From an uncultured Paraprevotella sp. (lineage in GTDB: Bacteria; Bacteroidota; Bacteroidia; Bacteroidales; Bacteroidaceae): a stretch of DNA of 5,193 nucleotides. The notes under the pieces are model-generated. The model was given only the letters and a program-made list of their open reading frames with translations. It searched no databases and was not told the DNA's origin. The stretch is from positions 1 to 5,193 of the forward strand of contig CAAFWT010000220.1 of assembly GCA_900766785.1 (NCBI GenBank), read 5' to 3'. Positions 1-5,193 of this stretch are shown here, piece by piece. Made by a program: the position numbers and the translations under genes. Positions within the stretch are counted from its first letter, which is position 1, and each line of letters starts with the position of its first letter.

Positions 1-31
1 GCACCGAAATCGTCAGTCCTGTTCTGGGTAA

Positions 32-80
32 GAGAAAAGGGAGAAAAGGCTCACCATACCAGGGGCACTATAGCCCCTGG
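32..80 (-). terminator. Second stem-loop with a repeated pyrimidine tract, possible backup terminator
   Basis: CCAGGGGC (59-66) and GCCCCTGG (73-80) form a perfect, G+C-rich 8-bp stem with the loop ACTATA. On the minus strand it is followed, after nine bases, by two tandem copies of the pyrimidine tract CCTTTTCTC (49 down to 32). The same CTTTTCTC string follows the terminator hairpin at 134-127. The gap between stem and T-rich tract is longer than in a classic terminator. It may be a backup terminator or another structured element, and a plus-strand role for a neighbour outside the window cannot be excluded. Positions 1-31 show nothing I can identify. Confidence 0.4.
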
Positions 81-125
81 AAACTCTTGCCGAACCTACG
101 TCCTCTGTCTGCTGCCATGAGCCCA

Positions 126-178
126 GGAGAAAAGTATCGGGACGAAACACGCTTCCTGTTATGTGCTTCGTCCCGATA
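126..178 (-). terminator. Probable intrinsic terminator of the hydrolase operon
   Basis: TATCGGGACGAA (135-146) and TTCGTCCCGATA (167-178) are perfect 12-bp inverted repeats. The pairing continues past one mismatch with CAC/GTG (148-150 and 163-165). In the minus-strand transcript the stem is followed one base later by the pyrimidine tract CTTTTCTCC (134 down to 126), as expected for a Rho-independent terminator, although the T run is only four bases. It lies about 55 bp past the GH2 stop. An alternative hairpin, CTGTTAT (156-162) with ATAACAG (176-182), overlaps the same arms. Confidence 0.65.
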
Positions 179-186
179 ACAGCGGG

Positions 187-225
187 GGCTGCTCATGCCC
201 AGTGTGATGGGCTATGGGTGCAGCC
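187..225 (-). other. Stem-loop directly after the GH2 stop codon
   Basis: GGCTGC (187-192) pairs with GCAGCC (220-225). Inside it CAT (194-196) pairs with ATG (214-216), and GCCCA (197-201) pairs with TGGGC (208-212) around the six-base loop GTGTGA. That gives about 14 base pairs with small bulges. It begins 7 bases past the GH2 stop on the minus strand. No T-tract follows, so it is more likely an mRNA 3'-end stabiliser or part of a compound terminator than a terminator by itself. Confidence 0.5.
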
Positions 226-232
226 TGGGGAA

Positions 233-2095
233 TCAGTGCTTGCTGCTGGCAGGTTTCTTACTGAAGATGGCACGGATGCGAGCCATATCGAATTTGCTGG
301 TGCGGTCATAGAAGTAGATACCGTTCTGCTCCTGCTCCACGTCGGTCAACTGTGTGTAGCAGTATCCCCATACGTTGTCTGCTATCTCCATGAGCGCATC
401 CACCTGACCTTCCAGACGGGTGTAGAACTCCTCCAGAGAGTGAGGAGGCTCACCATAGCCCCATGACTTCTGGTCGTTGCCTGTCTGCTCGTCCTGTCCC
501 TTCACCCATTTGATACCTCCAAACTCATCCAGCAGATAAGGCATGTTGGGCTCTGTGTAAGTGGGATATGCATAGATGTTGGTCTCTGTGTGGCGGTTGA
601 AGCCTACGTTTCGCTGTGGGAATCCCACGCCATGGTTAGGTGTCTGGAACCAACGTTTGCCATTGTAGATAATATCCTTCAGCTTCTTGGGATCTTGTTC
701 GTAGTTGTGTGTGGTCCATATATCGGTCTTGACATGCACACCTCCACTCACGTCGCACACGGGTCTTGTGGGATCGAGGGCCTTGGTAATATCATACACG
801 TCGGACACGAAACGGGGGAACTGCACCCTGTCGGGCCACCATTCTTCGTTCATGGGTGTCCATGTAACGATGCTGGGATGGTTGCGGTCTCGCAGTATCT
901 CTTCGCTCCACTCGGTGATGAAGTTGCGTGCCACCTCTGGATTGTTGGCATCCATACCCCAAGAGGGAGCCTCTCCCCATGTGATGTATCCCATCTTGTC
1001 TGCCCAGTAGTGGAATCGCTCCTCAAAGACCTTCTGGTGCAGTCTTGCACCATTGAATCCAGCCTGCATGGAGAGTTCGATATCATGACGAAGTGCCTCA
1101 TCGGAGGGTGCTGTCCAGATGCCATCGGGATAGAAGCCCTGGTCCAGGACGAGGCGCTGATAGAAGGGTTCGTTGTTGAGGTATACCTTGTTGCCGTTTA
1201 CATGTATCTTTCGCATGCCCACATAACTGTTCACCAAGTCGAGACTCTTTCCCTGGGCATCCTTCACCTCATAGGTGATGTCATAGAGGAAGGGGTCAGC
1301 AGGACTCCACAGACGTGCCTTCTTGACAGGCAGCACCACGGTGCTATTGTTCTGAGCGGGCACAGTCTTGGTGGCCACCACCTTCTTGCCGTCCTTCATG
1401 GTCACGGTGAGGGTGGCAGCTCCTTCGGCATAGAAGGTGGGATGTACGATGACCTGACTCTGGTCTATGTCTGTGATGACCTGTACTCTCTCCAGAGCGC
1501 AGGCATCCACAGGCTCCATCCACACGGTCTGCCAGATACCGGTGCAACGGGTGTACATACACTCAAACTGTGTCATACGAACGTTCTGCTTGCCGGCGGG
1601 CTGCAGATTGGTGCGTGTGTCGCTATAGGCATGCACCACCAGGGAGTGGGTCTTCCCATCGGCCACAAACGGGGTGATGTCCACGCCGAAAGAGGTACTT
1701 CCTCCAAAGTGGCGTCCTGCCAGTTTACCATCGATGTATATCTCGCTGTTGTAATAGACTGCTCCGAAGTTCAAGCGCACACGCTTGCCTGCCCATTCCT
1801 GAGGCACGGAGATACTGCGCTGGTACCATATATTATTGATAAAGTCGGTATATTCCACGCCCGAGAGTTTGCTCTCCGGACAGAAGGGAACGGTAATCTT
1901 TCCATCGAAGCCCTGGCTCTGGTGGAAGGCCTTTTCCATGCCTGAGCCTACGAAGTCGAAGGCGTAAGTCCAGTCTCCGTTGAGGTTCACCCAATCGGTT
2001 CGTTCAAACTGTGGTCTGGGATACTCTGCTCTGGGTATTGCCCACAGAGTGGCGACAAAGCAAAGGGTCGCCATGAGAAGAAATGCTCTTTTCAT
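233..2095 (-). CDS. Glycoside hydrolase family 2 enzyme (beta-galactosidase/glucuronidase-like), exported
   Basis: This 620-aa protein is a predicted periplasmic retaining glycosidase. Residues 1-19 form a Sec signal peptide (MKRAFLLMATLCFVATLWA) without a lipobox. The sugar-binding (jelly-roll) domain (about 25-200) starts with YPRPQF and WVNLNGDW and ends at GIWQTVWMEP (186-195). An immunoglobulin-like domain covers about 200-298. The TIM barrel (about 299-612) contains RLVLDQGFYPDG (314-325), NGARLHQKVFE (348-358), the acid/base motif TPMNEEW with N416-E417, HNYEQ (463-467), the nucleophile motif LLDEFGG with E524, and QLTDVEQEQNG (582-592). All core GH2 catalytic features are intact, and the length suits the short GUS-like branch rather than LacZ (about 1,000 aa). 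GH2 covers many exo-activities (beta-galactosidase, beta-glucuronidase, beta-mannosidase, alpha-L-arabinopyranosidase), and I cannot choose among them. It is the last gene of the apparent operon, 58 bp after the rhamnosidase-like gene and followed by hairpins. No Shine-Dalgarno precedes the ATG. Confidence 0.9.
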   Translation of the reverse strand: MKRAFLLMATLCFVATLWAIPRAEYPRPQFERTDWVNLNGDWTYAFDFVGSGMEKAFHQSQGFDGKITVPFCPESKLSGVEYTDFINNIWYQRSISVPQEWAGKRVRLNFGAVYYNSEIYIDGKLAGRHFGGSTSFGVDITPFVADGKTHSLVVHAYSDTRTNLQPAGKQNVRMTQFECMYTRCTGIWQTVWMEPVDACALERVQVITDIDQSQVIVHPTFYAEGAATLTVTMKDGKKVVATKTVPAQNNSTVVLPVKKARLWSPADPFLYDITYEVKDAQGKSLDLVNSYVGMRKIHVNGNKVYLNNEPFYQRLVLDQGFYPDGIWTAPSDEALRHDIELSMQAGFNGARLHQKVFEERFHYWADKMGYITWGEAPSWGMDANNPEVARNFITEWSEEILRDRNHPSIVTWTPMNEEWWPDRVQFPRFVSDVYDITKALDPTRPVCDVSGGVHVKTDIWTTHNYEQDPKKLKDIIYNGKRWFQTPNHGVGFPQRNVGFNRHTETNIYAYPTYTEPNMPYLLDEFGGIKWVKGQDEQTGNDQKSWGYGEPPHSLEEFYTRLEGQVDALMEIADNVWGYCYTQLTDVEQEQNGIYFYDRTSKFDMARIRAIFSKKPASSKH

Positions 2096-2111
2096 AATTG
2101 GTAATGGTTGT

Positions 2112-2138
2112 ATGTATAAATATATAATGTATAAATAT
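2112..2138. repeat. 12-bp direct repeat in the GH78-GH2 spacer
   Basis: ATGTATAAATAT occurs at 2112-2123 and again at 2127-2138, a 15-bp period, inside the very A+T-rich 58-bp gap between the two glycosidase genes. On the coding (minus) strand this reads ATATTTATACAT twice, ending about 16 bases before the GH2 start codon. I find no good -33/-7 pair here: TATATTTA resembles the -7 element but lacks the final G and an upstream TTTG. The repeat could be a regulator site, an unstructured translation leader, or chance in A+T-rich DNA. The GH2 gene is therefore most simply read as co-transcribed from upstream. Confidence 0.6.
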
Positions 2139-2153
2139 GTTTTACCGCGGAAC

Positions 2154-3953
2154 TTATTTCACCACCTTCACTCCCTTGGGAGCCTTGATGGAGGACTTCA
2201 CCGAACCATCAACTCTGCGCTCGTGGCGTATGCTTATCTGTCCGTAGGGAGTGGGGAAGGTACCCTCTGCCCATTGCAGACGTCCCAGATGTGGGGTGAT
2301 GCGCACCCGCTTGCAGCCAGCCTCCAGAATCTCCACACCCAGCACATGAGTACTCATCCATGCCGTGGGTCCGCTGGCCCATCCGTGGCAGAAGCTGTGA
2401 CGGAAGCCTGGGTAGCAATAGGCACCGAAGTCTCCATGGATATCTTTCTTTCCCTCGGGGACAAAATCATCGATGCGCCCAGCATTGCGGGTCCATTCCA
2501 AGTCAAAGTCCTCCCAGAAGGTGGTGGCCCCCATGTCGAGCATGCCTCCCCAGTACTGGCTGATGATATCCATGGCCTCCTCATAGCGTCCGTCCATGGC
2601 CAGCGCCTCCAGCATATAATATCCGTAGAAGGTGGAGAACCCTTTGGGACCACCCACAGAGACATAGTCGCGGCAAGCCTTGGCAGGATCCATCAGGCCA
2701 GCTATAGCCATGAGGGATGCGGCCTGTTTCAGACCATTGGGGTTGACCACCTTTCTGCGCAAGCGGTCTTCCACCTCCCGGCACTTCTGTGCCCGAGCCT
2801 CATCGCCCAGCAATATGCTCATTCGCTGTGCGTCCTGCATGGCCCATACGAGGAGTGCATGATAGCCTGCATCCACTCCCTCGGGGTTGGTACTGCTGGG
2901 CCAGTCGAGGAAATGAGCCCCCATGGCATCATTACCCTGGGCATCTATACACTTATCTATCAGGTCCACAAGACCCAGGATATAGTCACGGTGCTTCTCC
3001 AGATATTCCTTGTGCCCGAACCTCATGTACCAGTCATACTGGATGATGAGATACCACAGGGAATAGGCACTCATGCCGTTGATCCATGCCGGCAGGGGAT
3101 ACTGCTGGCAGGCCAAGTCCATGCTGGCATAGAAGCTCTCCTCATCGCCAAACACATTGCCGATGGTACTGGTCTCGGGGTGCATATCCCCCAGCCACAC
3201 CAGGCGGTCACGCTTGATGCCGTCCCAGATATACTCCTGCATGTTGAGATGCACGGTGTAGGCTCCTGTCATCCAAATATCGTTGAGCCGCTGATCGGAG
3301 CACCTGAACGTTCCCAGGTAAGGGATATCCCGGTATCTCAGGATGGCAGTGGCCTCCTTCAGGTTGATGGTCTGCCCAGGGGTGAGCAGGTCAATGCGGA
3401 CAAAGCGGTATCCTGTATTGCCCACTTCCATCTGTCCGTAGAAAGGCACGGTGAGCACCATGTCACGTATGGCATGGTCGTTAGTTGCCGTATTGGACTT
3501 CAGGTCGACCTCTGACTTACTGCCTGTCTCGGCAACGGACTTAGAGGAATTCAGTTCCGAGCAGGTCTCGCTCACCGACTCTCCGAATCGGAGTCTGACC
3601 TGAGGTGTGACGAGTGGGGCACAACTGCTGATGACCAACTTCAAGCCTCCGTGTATCTCATGACCGAAATCCAGAATGATGCTGGCTCGGTCCTCGCCAT
3701 TGTTCACCAGTCGGCACATTCCCTCTCCGAAGATGTCTGCCTGCCCCGTGTTGGGTTTCAGGAGCAGTTCTGGATTCTGCACGCTGGTGGGACTGCTGCT
3801 CCACAGTATCCTCTTGGGAGTCATATAAGTGCGCGTCAGGATGTCCTTGCGGAAATTGGCAGAGTCAGCCTTCAGGACGGGAGGCAGGTTCTCCTGAGCC
3901 AAAAGTGTATTGGCAGACAAAAGCATCGCCAATGGAAGGAGAAGATGTTTCAT
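2154..3953 (-). CDS. GH78-like alpha-L-rhamnosidase, exported
   Basis: This 599-aa protein is a predicted periplasmic inverting glycosidase of the GH78 alpha-L-rhamnosidase type. Residues 1-19 form a Sec signal peptide (MKHLLLPLAMLLSANTLLA) with no lipobox Cys. Beta-sandwich sequence spans about 70-210, including RFGESVSE (122-129) and TNDHAIRD (157-164). An (alpha/alpha)6-barrel segment (about 215-530) carries WDGIKRDRLVWLGD (243-256), the counterpart of the GH78 CPxRDERLGWTGD motif; FLDWPS (348-353); and TTFWEDF (477-483), whose E481 is the likely general base. The C-terminus HGWASGPTAW (523-532) through ITPHLG and TPYGQI matches the GH78 C-terminal beta domain. Oddities are Asp249 where most members have the acid Glu, and a Ser/Glu-rich insert (about 130-156). 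The start at 3953 begins the signal peptide; the frame stays open to 4052 but that would overlap the MBL gene and hide the signal. The leader is A-rich without a Shine-Dalgarno. Rhamnose specificity is inferred from family only. Confidence 0.85.
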   Translation of the reverse strand: MKHLLLPLAMLLSANTLLAQENLPPVLKADSANFRKDILTRTYMTPKRILWSSSPTSVQNPELLLKPNTGQADIFGEGMCRLVNNGEDRASIILDFGHEIHGGLKLVISSCAPLVTPQVRLRFGESVSETCSELNSSKSVAETGSKSEVDLKSNTATNDHAIRDMVLTVPFYGQMEVGNTGYRFVRIDLLTPGQTINLKEATAILRYRDIPYLGTFRCSDQRLNDIWMTGAYTVHLNMQEYIWDGIKRDRLVWLGDMHPETSTIGNVFGDEESFYASMDLACQQYPLPAWINGMSAYSLWYLIIQYDWYMRFGHKEYLEKHRDYILGLVDLIDKCIDAQGNDAMGAHFLDWPSSTNPEGVDAGYHALLVWAMQDAQRMSILLGDEARAQKCREVEDRLRRKVVNPNGLKQAASLMAIAGLMDPAKACRDYVSVGGPKGFSTFYGYYMLEALAMDGRYEEAMDIISQYWGGMLDMGATTFWEDFDLEWTRNAGRIDDFVPEGKKDIHGDFGAYCYPGFRHSFCHGWASGPTAWMSTHVLGVEILEAGCKRVRITPHLGRLQWAEGTFPTPYGQISIRHERRVDGSVKSSIKAPKGVKVVK

Positions 3954-3982
3954 CGTTGATTCTATGTTGTTTTTGTTTATTA

Positions 3983-4924
3983 TTAATCCAGTTGCCAGGT
4001 GCCTTCTGTGCAGGTCACATGATGTTCGCGAATGCCCAGACGGTCCATCCACAGGCGCGTGTCACAAGTCTTCAGGATACCCGTATTGAAGCCCTTGCCC
4101 TGATCGTTGTTCCACACCCAGGTGGGCGTAGGCCACAAGCATGCCCGGAAGCGGATGCTACGGTAGAAGGCCTCGCTGCATCCATTCTGTCCATGGTGAG
4201 CCATCTGCAGATAGTCGCAATCCAGATTCCGTGCGTAGGGGCCCTTCAGTATCTGGTCTCCGCACTCGATGCCAGCATCCCCCAGGAAGGTGATGGCCTT
4301 ACGTTTGTCCCACACCCTCATTACCATCGATGAATTGTTATAAGGGTTGACGGTGAATGGATTGGCTACACCCAGCACCTGCAGATGCATTCCGTCCCAG
4401 CAAAAGGATTCCCCTGGCTCTTGGATATCCGTCACAGGAATATCCTGTAAGGTATCCAGCAGATGATAGAACTCGCGGCAGCTGGCCTCACATTGCGGTT
4501 CACCCTGGATGACTTCCTCGCGGAGTCGTGAATGATAGATGTGACGGATGCGCAGCTCCTGGCGGTCCTTGAGTATCTCACAGAGTGCTCCCATATGGTC
4601 ATCGTGAGGATGGGAGATGAACCAGGCTTCCACCTCGCCACCCATGGCTCCCAGGAACCCTCGCAGGAACATACCCTCGGCAGGCATGCCTCCGTCCATC
4701 ACTATCAGACGCCCCCGATGTGTACGGAACACATAAGAGTTGCCTATGGTGTCGGCATGCGAAGGGATTTGCCACATGGTGAAACTGGAACGGCCCTTGA
4801 GTTCCACAGCAGGCCTCTCCACTGCCCCTTCCAACTGTAACGGGGCGGACAATGACAGGGCTGCCATGCCCATGGCAGTAGTGCGCAGAAAGGTTCTGCG
4901 GGAGGGATTGACAGGTGTTCTCAT
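3983..4924 (-). CDS. Tat-exported metallo-beta-lactamase-fold hydrolase (ComEC/Rec2-like)
   Basis: This 313-aa protein is a predicted metal-dependent hydrolase, probably exported folded to the periplasm. Residues 8-14 are SRRTFLR, a textbook twin-arginine motif, followed by a hydrophobic stretch (about 15-31). The MBL fold shows in order: DGG at 77-79; the metal-binding HxHxDH motif as HPHDDH at 105-110 (H105, H107, D109, H110); a ComEC-like NNSSMVMRV strand at 196-204; FLGDAG with D216 as the bridging-type Asp; and AHHGQNG at 242-248. The last three resemble the extracellular MBL domain of ComEC/Rec2, but no membrane channel is present, so a DNA-uptake role is not implied. The start at 4924 puts the Tat motif near the N-terminus and sits just below a candidate promoter; the ATG at 5005 would bury it at residue 35. 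The gene ends in TAA TAA TAA, 29 bp before the rhamnosidase-like gene. Substrate unknown: a phosphoester, lactone or other ester is possible. Confidence 0.87.
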   Translation of the reverse strand: MRTPVNPSRRTFLRTTAMGMAALSLSAPLQLEGAVERPAVELKGRSSFTMWQIPSHADTIGNSYVFRTHRGRLIVMDGGMPAEGMFLRGFLGAMGGEVEAWFISHPHDDHMGALCEILKDRQELRIRHIYHSRLREEVIQGEPQCEASCREFYHLLDTLQDIPVTDIQEPGESFCWDGMHLQVLGVANPFTVNPYNNSSMVMRVWDKRKAITFLGDAGIECGDQILKGPYARNLDCDYLQMAHHGQNGCSEAFYRSIRFRACLWPTPTWVWNNDQGKGFNTGILKTCDTRLWMDRLGIREHHVTCTEGTWQLD

Positions 4925-4948
4925 AACGGTGAAAGCACGATTTATAGA

Positions 4949-4980
4949 CAAATTTATAACTCTTTTGTTGAATAGCCAAG
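4949..4980 (-). promoter_or_regulatory. Candidate Bacteroides-type promoter for the hydrolase operon
   Basis: On the minus strand TAAATTTG (4956 down to 4949) fits the Bacteroidota -7 consensus TAnnTTTG exactly. CTTG (4980 down to 4977) lies 20 bp upstream and matches three of four bases of the -33 TTTG, with the expected 19-21 bp spacing. Transcription would start about 20 bp before the ATG at 4924. This supports that start over the in-frame ATG at 5005, which lies upstream of the promoter. No Shine-Dalgarno sequence precedes 4924, which is normal in this phylum. The match is by eye; no transcript data are available. Confidence 0.5.
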
Positions 4981-5089
4981 TCCTCTGTCCATAAAAGCAC
5001 CGCATTGTCCCATTTTCGGTGTATGCAGCCGTCTGTGCGGAAAGACAACAGCCACCAAGAGCCGTTCTCTGTTATTTTTCCTGACTTCG

Positions 5090-5193
5090 TCATCGTGTCA
5101 CCCAAAATTCTTCGTCAAAGAGTCTAGCGATTTTCTGATGTCTTGCCATCAGCATTGTTTGGGTGTAAACCTCCTTGTTCAGAGGTAGCTTAA
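5090..5193 (-). CDS. C-terminal end of an unrecognised protein (partial)
   Basis: Reading leftward from the window edge, one frame stays open for 34 codons and stops at TGA (5090-5092). The tail runs roughly KLPLNKEVYTQTMLMARHQK and then ends in DEEFWVTR. Its mix of charged, aromatic and hydrophobic residues looks like a genuine folded C-terminus, perhaps a helix (QTMLMARHQKIARLF), rather than chance translation. I recognise no family and see no catalytic motif. The 5' part lies outside the window. The gene is on the same strand as the three hydrolase genes and ends 165 bp before the first of them. That gap contains a candidate promoter, so co-transcription with the hydrolases is uncertain. 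Chance openness over 34 codons is possible, which keeps confidence moderate. Confidence 0.5.
   Translation of the reverse strand, partial: KLPLNKEVYTQTMLMARHQKIARLFDEEFWVTR

Noticed and set aside
3..179. Plus-strand frame open from the left edge to a TAA at 177-179, possible end of a convergent gene
   Set aside because: The translation is basic and low in structure, and its last part is encoded by the inverted-repeat hairpin. It could be chance; sequence left of the window would be needed to decide.
590..1945. 451-codon open frame on the plus strand
   Set aside because: It lies fully antisense to the GH2 gene, whose catalytic motifs are intact. The translation is rich in His, Leu, Val and Gly with no domain or signal, as expected of a shadow frame in moderately G+C-rich coding DNA.
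1980..3515. 511-codon open frame on the plus strand across the GH78-GH2 spacer
   Set aside because: It runs antisense to two convincing genes and through the A+T-rich spacer. No recognisable motif appears, and the composition matches a shadow frame.
3576..3595. Near-palindrome GACTCTCCGAATCGGAGTC
   Set aside because: It lies inside the GH78-like coding sequence, where it encodes the conserved RFGESVSE stretch, so the codons explain it.
3954..4052. 33-residue N-terminal extension of the GH78-like protein
   Set aside because: It overlaps the end of the MBL gene, passes through an A-rich leader, and would bury a clean Sec signal peptide that starts at 3953.
4925..5005. 27-residue N-terminal extension of the MBL protein from the ATG at 5005
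   Set aside because: It would place the Tat motif at about residue 35, far from the N-terminus, and translation would begin upstream of the candidate promoter at 4949-4980.
5047..5080. Small hairpin AGAG/CTCT followed by a T-run on the plus strand
   Set aside because: The stem has only four base pairs, and no plus-strand gene is seen to terminate. On the minus strand, no T-tract follows it.
4599..5105. 168-codon minus-strand frame overlapping the start of the MBL gene
   Set aside because: It begins with a non-ATG start at the end of the upstream fragment and overlaps the MBL Tat signal and HPHDDH motif in another frame. It shows no domain of its own.

Overview
The window looks like Bacteroidota (Bacteroidales, Bacteroides/Prevotella-like) DNA. 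The grounds are the protein families, start codons without Shine-Dalgarno sequences but with A/T-rich leaders, and a plausible Bacteroides-type promoter (TAnnTTTG at -7). All recognisable genes lie on the minus strand, so transcription runs from right to left. By eye the coding DNA is moderately G+C-rich and the spacers are clearly A+T-rich. The genus cannot be fixed from this sequence.

Layout from right to left. (1) 5090-5193 holds the last 34 codons of an unrecognised gene cut by the window edge. (2) 4925-5089 is a 165-bp gap with a candidate promoter at 4949-4980. (3) 3983-4924 encodes a Tat-exported metallo-beta-lactamase-fold hydrolase of the ComEC/Rec2-like type. (4) After a 29-bp gap, 2154-3953 encodes a Sec-exported GH78-like alpha-L-rhamnosidase. 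(5) After a 58-bp A+T-rich spacer with a 12-bp direct repeat, 233-2095 encodes a Sec-exported GH2 glycosidase. (6) 1-232 has no convincing gene. It holds three strong stem-loops, the middle one resembling an intrinsic terminator for this operon.

The three complete genes probably form one transcription unit of exported hydrolases. The rhamnosidase-like and GH2 enzymes would remove successive sugars from a plant-type or host glycan, or from a glycoside. The metallohydrolase, whose substrate is unknown, would act in the same compartment. No SusC/SusD pair, sensor or sugar kinase is visible, so this is either a small stand-alone glycosidase cluster or the edge of a larger polysaccharide utilisation locus. 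Substrate specificity is inference.

Nothing here is clearly a new defence or mobile system. The points most worth following are the Tat-exported MBL protein paired with two glycosidases, the Asp in place of the usual general-acid Glu in the GH78-like enzyme, and the competing hairpins at the end of the operon.
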